Below are positions 1 to 6,805 of a DNA stretch of 11,399 nt, piece after piece (the first letter of the stretch is position 1; each line of letters starts with the position of its first letter). The translations under genes were made by a program, and so were the position numbers. The DNA comes from Gemmatimonadota bacterium (GTDB lineage Bacteria > Gemmatimonadota > Gemmatimonadetes > Longimicrobiales > RSA9): NCBI GenBank assembly GCA_019689775.1, contig JADGGV010000080.1, positions 1 through 11,399 of the forward strand, written 5' to 3'. Below the pieces are notes generated by a model, which was not told where the DNA came from, searched no databases, and worked only from the letters and a program-made list of their open reading frames with translations.

Positions 1-1
1 C

Positions 2-1501
2 GGCCTCCCGCGGCGCGGGGTCCGGGGGCGGGGCGGGGGGGGCGGGGCGCGGCCCCCCCCCGCGGCGGCCGCCGCGCCGGGTGCACCGGCCGCCGCGCAG
101 GGGATCCGGGTCACCGGGGTGACGACCGCGCAGTACGTGCAGCTCCGGCCGTTCGTCGCCGACAGCATCCCCGCGAGCCTGGTCCCCGGCGAGGGCGAGC
201 TTCGCGATGCGCCCGGCGGCTCCGTCGTGAGCTGCCTCGCCGGGGATGCCTTCTGCCGCTTCCAGCGCGCGGCCGGTCGGAACCTGAGCGCCGCGCCGCT
301 GCTCCAGGACGTCTACGTCAACGCCTGGGGCCTGACCACCGGCCTGCGGGCGTACGCGCAGCTCCGCGGCCGGCAGGCCGTCGGCCACGCCGAGGCGTTC
401 TGGCCCCGAGCCGACGACCACCTCGACGTGCTGGCCGCCTACGTCGAGCTGGACCGCGACGCGCTGTGCGTGCGTGCCGGCCGACAGTGGAAGACCTCCG
501 GCCTCGGCTTCTACAACTTCGATGGCGCCGCGCTCCTGGTCCGACCGCTGCCCGGACTCTCGCTCGAGGGGTTCGGCGGCTGGAGCCTCGCGCGCGGCGT
601 CGACGAGCCGCGCACCAGCGAGGCGCTCCGGGCGGTCGAGCCGTTCACGCCGGACGAGCGCGGCTACCTCGTCGGCGGCGAGCTCCGCTTCCGCGCCGGC
701 CCCCGCTTTGGCGCCGGCGCGATCTACCAGCGGGAGATCCGGGACGATCGCGTCGGGCTCTACACCGAGCGCGTCGCCGCGGACGCTCGGCTGCGGTGGT
801 TGGGCGCGTCACTCGACGGAGCGTTCGCCTACGACGTCGCCTCGACGGCCGTCAACGAGGCGCGGCTCACGCTCCAGCTCCCGCGGATCGGCGGGGTGAG
901 CGCGGCGCTCCAGGCGCGCCACTACGAGCCGTACTTCGAGCTGTGGACGATCTGGGGCGCGTTCTCCCCCGTGGGATTCGACGAAGGCCGCGCCGACCTC
1001 GCCTGGGCGATCCCCGGCGCGCCGCTCAATGTGACCGTCGGTGCGGGGTGGCGCCGCTACCAGGATCCGAGCGCGGGCTTCCCGTCGCTGCTGCTGCGGC
1101 GCGAGGGCTGGGCGCTGAGCGGCGGCGCGTCCTGGCGCCCGGTGGAAGCCTGGGCCGTCGACGGCGCGTACGCGGCCGACATCGGCTTCGGCGGCGCGCG
1201 CTCGAGCCAGAGCGTCGCCGTGCGGCGCACCCTCGGCCCCGACGCCTACGTCTCGCTGAGCGGCGTGGCGTTCCAGCAGGCGTTCGAGCTGCGCGTCGAC
1301 CGCGGGCGCGTCTACGGCCTCGGCGTCGACGGCGGCTTCCGGCTGACACCCTTCGCCCGCGTCGATGGCGACGTCTTCGCCTTCCGCCACCTGGAGCGCG
1401 CCGGCGCCGGCCAGGACTGGAGCCAGGTGCGCGGATCGCTCTCGTTCACCTGGACGCTCGGCGCGGAGCCGCGGGCCCGCGTCGGAGGGCGGATCCCATG
1501 A
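2..1501 (+). CDS. Outer-membrane beta-barrel (porin-like) protein, 5' end outside window
   Basis: The reading frame is open from the left edge to the TGA at 1499-1501. A GTG at 119 is a possible start, but it would cut into the first strand. The residues just before it (an Ala-rich stretch ending AAAQG near 104) look like the end of a signal peptide, so I treat the gene as starting upstream of the window. The visible protein is made of repeated amphipathic stretches with alternating hydrophobic and aromatic residues separated by charged turns, for example DVYVNAWGLTTGLRAYAQLR, YLVGGELRFRAG and SLSFTWTLG near the end. This is typical of a transmembrane beta-barrel with roughly 16-22 strands. 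There are two nearby cysteines (SCLAGDAFC). The stop codon overlaps the start of the multiheme cytochrome gene, so the two are co-translated. By inference this is the barrel that sheathes a cytochrome wire through the outer membrane, as MtrB-type and OmbB-type proteins do. I recognise no specific family, and it could be an unrelated porin. Confidence 0.7.
   Translation, partial: GLPRRGVRGRGGGGGARPPPAAAAAPGAPAAAQGIRVTGVTTAQYVQLRPFVADSIPASLVPGEGELRDAPGGSVVSCLAGDAFCRFQRAAGRNLSAAPLLQDVYVNAWGLTTGLRAYAQLRGRQAVGHAEAFWPRADDHLDVLAAYVELDRDALCVRAGRQWKTSGLGFYNFDGAALLVRPLPGLSLEGFGGWSLARGVDEPRTSEALRAVEPFTPDERGYLVGGELRFRAGPRFGAGAIYQREIRDDRVGLYTERVAADARLRWLGASLDGAFAYDVASTAVNEARLTLQLPRIGGVSAALQARHYEPYFELWTIWGAFSPVGFDEGRADLAWAIPGAPLNVTVGAGWRRYQDPSAGFPSLLLRREGWALSGGASWRPVEAWAVDGAYAADIGFGGARSSQSVAVRRTLGPDAYVSLSGVAFQQAFELRVDRGRVYGLGVDGGFRLTPFARVDGDVFAFRHLERAGAGQDWSQVRGSLSFTWTLGAEPRARVGGRIP
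17..61 (+). repeat. Homopolymeric G/C tract with G-quadruplex potential
   Basis: G-runs of 4, 5, 4, 8 and 4 bases lie at 17-20, 24-28, 30-33, 35-42 and 44-47, separated by 1-3 bases, followed by a run of nine C at 53-61. Five closely spaced G-runs fit a G-quadruplex motif. The tract lies in the presumed N-terminal region of the barrel gene, where length changes would shift the frame. It may be a slippage site or a place where the assembly is unreliable. Confidence 0.6.
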
Positions 1502-3024
1502 GAGCCCGCACCGCGGCGATCGCCGTCGCCTTCGCCGTCGCGAGCGGCTCCGCGCTCTGGGCGCTGACGCGCCCCGCGCCGGCGTTCCCGCACGCGAAGC
1601 ACGCCTCCCTCTTCCCGCTCTGCATCGGCTGCCACGAGGGGATTCCGAGCGGGGATCGGACGGCGTTCTATCCCGACTCCGGGGTGTGCGTGCGCTGTCA
1701 CGACGGCGCGGCGCGCAAGGCCGTCGCCTGGAGCCGCCCGGCTCGCGAGCCGTCCAACCTGCGCTTCTCGCACCCCGACCACGACGCCCGCGCGGCGGCG
1801 AAAGGCGACACGCTGACGTGCGCCTCGTGCCACGCGCAGCCCGGCCCCGCGGCGAAGATGGCCGTCGGCCGCGCGACGCCGGACGCGTGCGTCGCCTGCC
1901 ACATGCCGCGCACACGCCAGCACCTGGCCCTCGAGAGCACCTGCACGACGTGCCATGTGCCGATCGCCAGAGCGGCCGGTGTCCCGGTGGACACCATCGC
2001 GGCGTTCCCGAAGCCCGAGACGCACGCGGCGGCGGACTTCGTCCTTCGCCACCGGACCACGCCGGGCGAGGCGCTGGCGCGCTGCGCGATCTGCCATGCC
2101 AGGGAGAGCTGCGCGCGCTGCCACCTGAACGCCGACAAGGTGCCCGCCATCGCCGCGCTGGCGTCGGACCGTCGACTCGGCCAGCTCGCGCTCGGCCGCG
2201 CCGGCGAGTACCCGCTCCCGCCCAGCCACGCCGACCGGGAGTGGCCGCTGCGCCACGGCGCGGCCGCCCGCAAACGGATCGAGGCGTGCGCGAACTGCCA
2301 CGCCCAGGCGGGGTGCCGGAGCTGCCACATCGGCGAGGGCGCCGCTCGCGCGATCGCCGCACTCCCGGTCGCCCGACCGGGCGGGCCGAGCGGCGTCGTG
2401 CTTGGCGGTGGCGCGGCCCACGCGGACGGCGCCCGGCGGGACGGTGCGGCCAGGATGGCCGCGGCGGGTGTTGCGACGTCGCAAGCGCGGCGTGTCGCCC
2501 GCGTGCACCCCGCCGGCTTCGCCGTGCGGCACGGCACGGCCGCCGCCACCGACCAGCCGGCGTGCAGCGGCTGCCACCAGACCGACTTCTGCGTGAAGTG
2601 CCACGACGGGCCGACGAAACCGGGCTTCCACCCCACGAACTACGTCTCCCGGCACGCGACCGACTCGTACGCCGCCCGCTCGGAGTGCTCGAGCTGCCAC
2701 AACACCCAGGCGTTCTGTCAGACCTGCCACAAGGGGGCGGGGCTCGCGGCGCAGGGGCGCGCGGGGACCGGCGGCTCGTTCCACAACGGTCAGCCGCTCT
2801 GGCTCCTCCAGCACGGCCAGGCTGCCCGGCAAGGGCTCGAGCAGTGCGCATCCTGCCATGCCCAGAGCACCTGCCTGCGCTGCCACTCGCAGGCGGGATG
2901 GGGGGTCGATCCGCACGGCCCGGGCTTCAGCGCCGAGCGCATGGGCGACCGCAACCAGGTCACCTGCAAGCGGTGCCACGTCGGCGGACCGCCCGGGCCC
3001 GCCTCGTCGGCGCCGCCGCGCTGA
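1498..3024 (+). CDS. Periplasmic 16-heme cytochrome c
   Basis: This is a 508-residue protein starting at the ATG at 1498, which overlaps the upstream stop as ATGA. Residues 1-29 form a signal peptide or N-terminal anchor (short basic N-terminus, hydrophobic core, then APA-F), implying Sec export and periplasmic heme attachment. There are 16 CXXCH motifs, with first Cys at 42, 64, 108, 131, 149, 196, 205, 264, 273, 356, 365, 397, 407, 450, 459 and 490. Extra histidines such as H32/H35 (FPHAKH), H92/H95 (SHPDH), H185, H253, H344, H386 and H439 can act as distal ligands. From residue 185 the protein consists of five repeats of an R/Q-H motif, 11-12 residues, CXXCH, 4-5 residues, CXXCH. Residues 280-338 are a Gly/Ala-rich stretch without hemes, probably a linker. 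With the upstream barrel it probably forms an electron conduit across the outer membrane. Donor, acceptor and direction are unknown. A multiheme cytochrome for respiration unrelated to a conduit is the alternative. Confidence 0.9.
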   Translation: MRARTAAIAVAFAVASGSALWALTRPAPAFPHAKHASLFPLCIGCHEGIPSGDRTAFYPDSGVCVRCHDGAARKAVAWSRPAREPSNLRFSHPDHDARAAAKGDTLTCASCHAQPGPAAKMAVGRATPDACVACHMPRTRQHLALESTCTTCHVPIARAAGVPVDTIAAFPKPETHAAADFVLRHRTTPGEALARCAICHARESCARCHLNADKVPAIAALASDRRLGQLALGRAGEYPLPPSHADREWPLRHGAAARKRIEACANCHAQAGCRSCHIGEGAARAIAALPVARPGGPSGVVLGGGAAHADGARRDGAARMAAAGVATSQARRVARVHPAGFAVRHGTAAATDQPACSGCHQTDFCVKCHDGPTKPGFHPTNYVSRHATDSYAARSECSSCHNTQAFCQTCHKGAGLAAQGRAGTGGSFHNGQPLWLLQHGQAARQGLEQCASCHAQSTCLRCHSQAGWGVDPHGPGFSAERMGDRNQVTCKRCHVGGPPGPASSAPPR

Positions 3025-3159
3025 GCGGGACCCTGTGGCAGCAACGTCACCGTGCGGGCGACGAGCCGCGTCGGCGCGCCGGCGTGCTCGGGCGCCCGCC
3101 GGGCGTCCTGCCCGCGCCGCGGCGCGAGCGGCCGGCGCGCGGTTTCGCCACGCCACGCC

Positions 3160-3189
3160 TTGACGAGAGGCCGGTTCGTGGGCTAGAAT
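3160..3189 (+). promoter_or_regulatory. Sigma70-type promoter for the thrS leader
   Basis: TTGACG (3160-3165) and TAGAAT (3184-3189) are separated by 18 bases, each 5/6 matches to the consensus, in otherwise almost AT-free DNA. Transcription should begin near 3196, leaving a leader of about 254 bases before thrS. The stretch 3025-3159 between the cytochrome stop and this promoter shows only GC-rich inverted repeats with no T-run, so I see no clear terminator for the upstream operon. Confidence 0.8.
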
Positions 3190-3223
3190 AAAGGGTTCGT
3201 TCGACCAGAAGCCGCAGACCACG

Positions 3224-3304
3224 ATGCACGCACCGCTCCGCACGACGACGACCCCGACGACGCGGCCCTCTCCGGGAGGCGCCGCTCCGGTCGTCGCGCG
3301 CTGA
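3224..3304 (+). CDS. Threonine-rich leader peptide of thrS (attenuation peptide)
   Basis: This 26-codon ORF has an ATG at 3224 and a TGA at 3302-3304, about 28 bases after the predicted transcription start. Residues 7-13 read TTTTPTT, so six of seven consecutive codons are for threonine (ACG ACG ACG ACC CCG ACG ACG, 3242-3262). That is the signature of a regulatory peptide whose translation rate reports charged tRNA-Thr. The peptide itself (proline- and alanine-rich afterwards) has no recognisable domain. The start has only a weak Shine-Dalgarno-like AGAAG at 3207-3211, and no other in-frame start lies between the predicted transcript start and 3224. The Thr run ends exactly where the foldable segments of the attenuator begin. 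It plays the same role as thrL in front of enteric threonine biosynthesis genes, but here it precedes the synthetase gene. Confidence 0.8.
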   Translation: MHAPLRTTTTPTTRPSPGGAAPVVAR

Positions 3305-3341
3305 GCGCGGTCGGACGCCGGGCGGGACGCGGCCTCTCGGG
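3262..3341 (+). promoter_or_regulatory. Attenuator: protector (1:2) and antiterminator (2:3) helices
   Basis: Segment 1 (3262-3270) pairs with segment 2 (3276-3285) as a 9-bp helix with one bulged C (3280). Segment 2, extended to 3271-3285, can instead pair with segment 3 (3329-3341) as 13 bp with a 2-base bulge at 3280-3281 and two G-U pairs. Segments 1 and 3 are near copies (CGCGGCCCTCTCCGGG and CGCGGCCTCTCGGG), so both compete for segment 2. Segment 1 begins at the end of the Thr codon run. A ribosome stalled on Thr codons would cover segment 1 and free segment 2 to hold segment 3, preventing the terminator. Fluent translation or no translation lets 1:2 form, so the terminator folds. The logic matches classical ribosome-mediated attenuation. 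The pairings were found by eye. Confidence 0.75.
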
Positions 3342-3367
3342 ACACCCGAGGGGCCGCGTCGCTTTTT
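3326..3367 (+). terminator. Intrinsic terminator of the thrS attenuator (3:4 helix)
   Basis: The arms 3326-3341 and 3345-3360 form an uninterrupted 16-bp stem (one G-U, 3335-3351) with an ACA loop at 3342-3344. After GC, five T follow at 3363-3367. It lies 21 bases after the leader-peptide stop and 83 bases before thrS, so it would block thrS transcription unless disrupted. Its 5' arm is the segment that the antiterminator helix sequesters. Confidence 0.88.
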
Positions 3368-3375
3368 GGCGTCAC

Positions 3376-3404
3376 GCGGCCGCCGTTGCGACGACGGCGG
3401 CCGC
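3376..3404 (+). other. Second strong hairpin in the thrS leader
   Basis: A perfect 11-bp inverted repeat (3376-3386 with 3394-3404) encloses a 7-base loop (TGCGACG, 3387-3393). It sits just after the terminator and 46 bases before the thrS start. No T-run follows, so it is not a second terminator. In transcripts that escape attenuation it could stabilise the 5' end or bind a regulator. This role is inference only. Confidence 0.55.
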
Positions 3405-3449
3405 CAGCCAAGTTTCCGCGCCTGAACAGCGAACGTACGGGGACACACG

Positions 3450-5399
3450 ATGGCCAACGCTTCCGCCGACATGATCGAGGTCCGGCTCCCGGACGGCTCC
3501 GTCCGGCAGGTGCCGACCCACACCACACCTCGCGAGATCGCCGAGCAGATCGGTGCGGGCCTGGCCCGGGCCGCGCTTGCTGCGCGCGTCAACGGCCAGG
3601 TCGTGGACCTGAACCGCCCCCTCGACCACGACGTCGAGCTCGAGATCATCACCGAGCGCAGCCCGGGCGCGCTCGACGTGCTGCGCCACTCGGCCGCCCA
3701 CATCCTGGCGACGGCGGTTCGCAGCATCCGGCCGGAGGCGAAGATCGGCTTCGGGCCCGCGATCCAGGACGGCTTCTACTACGACTTCGAGGTCGACCGT
3801 CCGTTCACGCCCGAGGAGCTGGAGGCGATCGAGCAGCGCATGCAGGAGGTCGTGAAGTGCAACGACCCCTTCGAGCGCCAGGTCGTCACCAAGGAGGAGG
3901 CGCGGCGCCTGTTTGCCGACGACCCACTCAAGCTCGAGCGCCTCGAGGAGCTGGGCGACGACGAGGTCATCACCGTATACCGGAACGGTCCGTTCCTCGA
4001 CCTCTGCCGCGGCCCGCACGTGCCGGCCACCGGCTACCTGAAGCACTTCAAGCTGCTCTCGACCGCGGGCGCGTACTGGCGCGGCGACGAGAAGCGGCAG
4101 ATGCTCCAGCGCATCTACGGCACGGCCTGGTTCAGCCAGAAGGATCTCGAGGAGTACCTCCACCGGCTCGAGGAGGCCAAGCGTCGCGATCACCGCAAGC
4201 TCGGCCGCGAGCTCGGGCTCTACAGCGTGCACGACGAGGCCGGCCGTGGCCTGATCCACTGGCACCCCCGCGGCGGGCTGATCCGCTACACCATCGAGGA
4301 GTACCTGCGGCGCACCCTGCTGGCCAACGGCTACGACCTGGTCTTCACCCCGCACGTGGCGAACGAGGAGCTGTACCGCATCAGCGGCCACATCCCGACG
4401 TTCGTCGACAACATGTTCGGCCCGATCGAGGTGGAGGACGAGACCTACCGCCTCAAGCCGATGAACTGCCCGAACCACATCATGATCTTCCGGTCGGAGC
4501 CCCGCTCCTACCGCGACCTGCCGCTCCGCTACGCGGAGCTGGGCACCTGCTACCGCTACGAGCGCAGCGGCGTGCTCCACGGGATGATGCGCGTGCGCGG
4601 CTTCACCCAGGACGACGCCCACATCTTCTGCCGGCAGGATCAGATCGGCCCGGAGGCGAACGCCCTGCTCGACCTGGTTGACATCATGATGGCCACCTTC
4701 GGCTACGCCTATCGCGTCTTCCTGTCGACCCGGCCCGAGAAGGCCATCGGCGACCCCGCGGTCTACGACGCCGCCACCGAGCAGTTGCGCCAGGTGCTCG
4801 TCGCCCGCGGCGTCGACTACAACGTCGACGAGGGCGGCGGCGCCTTCTACGGCCCCAAGATCGACATCGCGCTGGTCGACGCGCTCGGCCGCGAGTGGCA
4901 GGGGCCGACCATCCAGCTCGACTTCATGCTCCCGGAGCGCTTCCAGCTCGAGTACACCGGCGCCGACAACAAGCCGCACCGGCCCGTCATGATCCATCGC
5001 ACGCTGCTCGGTTCCATGGAGCGCTTCGTCGGCGGCCTCATCGAGCACTACGGCGGCGCGTTCCCGACCTGGCTCGCGCCCGAGCAGGTCCGCGTGCTTC
5101 CGATCACGGACGACGTCCGCGACAGCGCGGCCGCCTTCGTCGCCGAGCTGAAGGCCGCCGGGCTGCGCGGCACGCTCGACGACCGCTCGGAGACGCTCGG
5201 CTACCGCATCCGCGAGGCGGAGACCATGAAGATCCCGTACATGGCGGTCATCGGCGCGCGCGAGGCGGAGGCGGGCACCGTCGCCGTCCGCGAGCGGGGT
5301 GCGGGGCGGAAGCAGGACATCATGCCGCGCGAGGAGTTCGTGGCGCGGCTCCGGGCGGAGGTCGAGGCGCGCACGCTGAACGTTCCGGGCCTGGCGTAG
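3450..5399 (+). CDS. thrS: Threonyl-tRNA synthetase
   Basis: This cytoplasmic class II synthetase attaches threonine to tRNA-Thr. At 649 residues it is the full length expected for the bacterial enzyme. The TGS domain covers about residues 7-68. The editing domain follows, with H80 and H84 of the HSAAH motif and C186/H190 of LDLCRGPH, which remove mischarged serine. The catalytic core has the zinc ligands C340 (MNCPNH), H391 (DDAHIFC) and H516 (MIHRTLLGSMERF) and the motif-2 stretch CYRYERSG. The anticodon-binding domain begins near residue 540 (PTWLAPEQVRVLPI). The ATG at 3450 has GGGGA at 3439-3443, 6 bases upstream. Expression is probably controlled by the Thr-codon attenuator in its leader. 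A very short GC stem (CCCG 5415-5418 with CGGG 5426-5429) followed by TATTTTTT just after the stop could serve as a weak terminator. Confidence 0.98.
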   Translation: MANASADMIEVRLPDGSVRQVPTHTTPREIAEQIGAGLARAALAARVNGQVVDLNRPLDHDVELEIITERSPGALDVLRHSAAHILATAVRSIRPEAKIGFGPAIQDGFYYDFEVDRPFTPEELEAIEQRMQEVVKCNDPFERQVVTKEEARRLFADDPLKLERLEELGDDEVITVYRNGPFLDLCRGPHVPATGYLKHFKLLSTAGAYWRGDEKRQMLQRIYGTAWFSQKDLEEYLHRLEEAKRRDHRKLGRELGLYSVHDEAGRGLIHWHPRGGLIRYTIEEYLRRTLLANGYDLVFTPHVANEELYRISGHIPTFVDNMFGPIEVEDETYRLKPMNCPNHIMIFRSEPRSYRDLPLRYAELGTCYRYERSGVLHGMMRVRGFTQDDAHIFCRQDQIGPEANALLDLVDIMMATFGYAYRVFLSTRPEKAIGDPAVYDAATEQLRQVLVARGVDYNVDEGGGAFYGPKIDIALVDALGREWQGPTIQLDFMLPERFQLEYTGADNKPHRPVMIHRTLLGSMERFVGGLIEHYGGAFPTWLAPEQVRVLPITDDVRDSAAAFVAELKAAGLRGTLDDRSETLGYRIREAETMKIPYMAVIGAREAEAGTVAVRERGAGRKQDIMPREEFVARLRAEVEARTLNVPGLA

Positions 5400-5406
5400 T
5401 CGCCGC

Positions 5407-5435
5407 TTGACACCCCCGGACGGTTCGGGTATTTT
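5407..5435 (+). promoter_or_regulatory. Sigma70-type promoter for infC-rpmI-rplT
   Basis: TTGACA (5407-5412), a perfect -35 match, is followed after 17 bases by TATTTT (5430-5435), a 4/6 match to the -10 consensus. The -35 begins 7 bases after the thrS stop. Transcription would start near 5442, giving a structured leader of about 170 bases. The T-run and short GC stem here may double as a weak thrS terminator. Confidence 0.72.
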
Positions 5436-5448
5436 TTGACGCAAAGTG

Positions 5449-5477
5449 CAAGTGGGAGGGTTCGCCTCCCCACCTTG
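5449..5477 (+). other. Hairpin at the start of the infC leader
   Basis: CAAG at 5449-5452 and CTTG at 5474-5477 enclose a GTGGGAGG / CCTCCCCAC stem with a bulged base and a loop around TTCG (5460-5464). Being at the very 5' end of the predicted transcript, it could protect it from decay or form part of a protein-binding leader. No function is shown. Confidence 0.55.
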
Positions 5478-5525
5478 AGGCCCGCTCCGCCGCGGTGCCG
5501 CCGGGTCTCGAAGCCAGGGACTTTC

Positions 5526-5593
5526 GCCCGCGATCGCAGGTGCGGGCAGAGCGCGCTTTTCGGGCCCGTCGGACGCGGGCCCGATTTTCGTTT
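5526..5593 (+). terminator. Putative attenuator/terminator in the infC leader
   Basis: CGGGCCCG (5561-5568) pairs with CGGGCCCG (5576-5583) as an 8-bp GC stem (extendable by one G-U) and is followed by ATTTTCGTTT, a reasonable intrinsic terminator ending only 20 bases before infC. Upstream, GCCCGC (5526-5531) pairs with GCGGGC (5542-5547). The latter can instead pair with GCCCGT (5564-5569), which would break the terminator. This arrangement allows regulated readthrough. In Bacillus the infC-rpmI-rplT leader is attenuated by ribosomal protein L20. Whether L20 acts here cannot be read from the sequence. Confidence 0.5.
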
Positions 5594-5600
5594 CTTCAAC

Positions 5601-5607
5601 GGGAGGG
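5601..5607 (+). promoter_or_regulatory. Shine-Dalgarno sequence that fixes the infC AUC start
   Basis: GGGAGGG ends 6 bases before the ATC at 5614-5616. It is too far (over 60 bases) from the GTG at 5671 to serve that codon, so it supports initiation at ATC. Confidence 0.75.
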
Positions 5608-5613
5608 ACTGCC

Positions 5614-6129
<516 letters not shown>

Positions 6130-6165
6130 CCGTAGCCGGCGCCGGATCCCAGTGGAGGGCACAGC

Positions 6166-6366
6166 ATGCCGAAGATGAAGACGAACAAGAGCGTGGCCAA
6201 GCGCTTCAAGGTCACGGGGAGCGGCAAGGTGAAGCGCCGCCACGCCTTCAAGAGCCACATCCTGACGAAGAAGTCGCCGAAGCGGAAGCGGCAGCTTCGC
6301 AACGCGGACGTTGCGGCGCCGGGCGATGCGCGGCGGATCCGGCGGATGCTCGGGCTGGGAGGCTGA
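6166..6366 (+). CDS. rpmI: 50S ribosomal protein L35
   Basis: This 66-residue, strongly basic protein begins MPKMKTNKSVAKRFKVTGSG and continues with KVKRRHAFKSHILTKKSPKRKRQLR, the characteristic L35 pattern and length. It is part of the large ribosomal subunit. GGAGG at 6154-6158 lies 7 bases before the ATG. It follows infC after 36 bases and leads into rplT after 3 bases, the conserved infC-rpmI-rplT order. Confidence 0.98.
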   Translation: MPKMKTNKSVAKRFKVTGSGKVKRRHAFKSHILTKKSPKRKRQLRNADVAAPGDARRIRRMLGLGG

Positions 6367-6369
6367 GCC

Positions 6370-6726
6370 ATGGCGCGCGTGACGAACGCGGTGCCGCGGC
6401 ACCGCAAGAAGAAGCGGTATTTCCGGGCGGCGCGCGGGTACTTCGGCGGGCGCTCGAAGCTGTGGCGCATCGCGAAGAATGCGGTGGAGCGCGGCTGGGC
6501 GTACTCGTACCGGGACCGCAAGCAGCGCAAGCGGGAGTTCCGGCGCCTCTGGATCGCGCGCATCAACGCGGCGGTTCGGGTGTACGACCTGAACTACTCG
6601 CGCTTCATGGATGGGTTGAAGCGCTCGGGCGTGGAGATCAACCGCAAGGTCCTGGCGGACCTGGCGGTGCGCGAGCCGCAAGCGTTCGAGGAACTGGTCG
6701 AGAAGGCGAAGGCGGCGCTGGTCTGA
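6370..6726 (+). CDS. rplT: 50S ribosomal protein L20
   Basis: The product is 118 residues, the usual L20 length. L20 binds 23S rRNA early in 50S assembly. The N-terminal basic extension (MARVTNAVPRHRKKKRYFRA), the ARGYFGGRSKLWRIAKNAVERG segment and the C-terminal globular part (RFMDGLKRSGVEINRKVLADLA) are all present. GGGAGG at 6357-6362, inside the end of rpmI, is its ribosome binding site, so the two are coupled. In other bacteria L20 represses its own operon, either by leader attenuation or at a translational operator. The structured leader upstream of infC is the place where such control could act here. Confidence 0.98.
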   Translation: MARVTNAVPRHRKKKRYFRAARGYFGGRSKLWRIAKNAVERGWAYSYRDRKQRKREFRRLWIARINAAVRVYDLNYSRFMDGLKRSGVEINRKVLADLAVREPQAFEELVEKAKAALV

Positions 6727-6739
6727 GGCGTCGCGAGAC

Positions 6740-6770
6740 GGGCCCGGCGGGGGCGACCCTGGCCGGGCCC
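6740..6770 (+). other. GC hairpin downstream of rplT
   Basis: A 9-bp GC-only stem (6740-6748 with 6762-6770) lies 14 bases after the rplT stop. It is followed only by GGTGGTTT, a poor T-run. It may protect the 3' end of the rplT mRNA or make polymerase pause before the real terminator at 6781. Confidence 0.6.
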
Positions 6771-6776
6771 GGTGGT

Positions 6777-6805
6777 TTGCACCCATTCGAGCGAGCGGCT
6801 AAACT
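6777..6805 (+). promoter_or_regulatory. Candidate pheS promoter embedded in the terminator
   Basis: TTGCAC (6777-6782) and TAAACT (6800-6805) are separated by 17 bases. The -35 element is only a partial match (TTG plus little else) and the -10 is 4/6. Transcription would start near 6812, inside the terminator's 3' arm. The new transcript would then lack the 5' arm and escape termination, with a leader of about 36 bases before pheS. Confidence 0.45.

Noticed and set aside
3376..3404. tRNA-Thr anticodon-arm mimic as in the E. coli thrS operator
   Set aside because: The 7-base loop has CGA, not a Thr anticodon, at its centre, and the stem is longer than an anticodon arm.
3196..3449. T-box riboswitch controlling thrS
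   Set aside because: I see no T-box motif (AGGGTGGNACCGCG-like) and no specifier-loop layout. The Thr-codon ORF explains the terminator better.
5436..5464. Second promoter starting at TTGACG 5436
   Set aside because: No -10 hexamer lies at 16-18 bases spacing (GGTTCG there).
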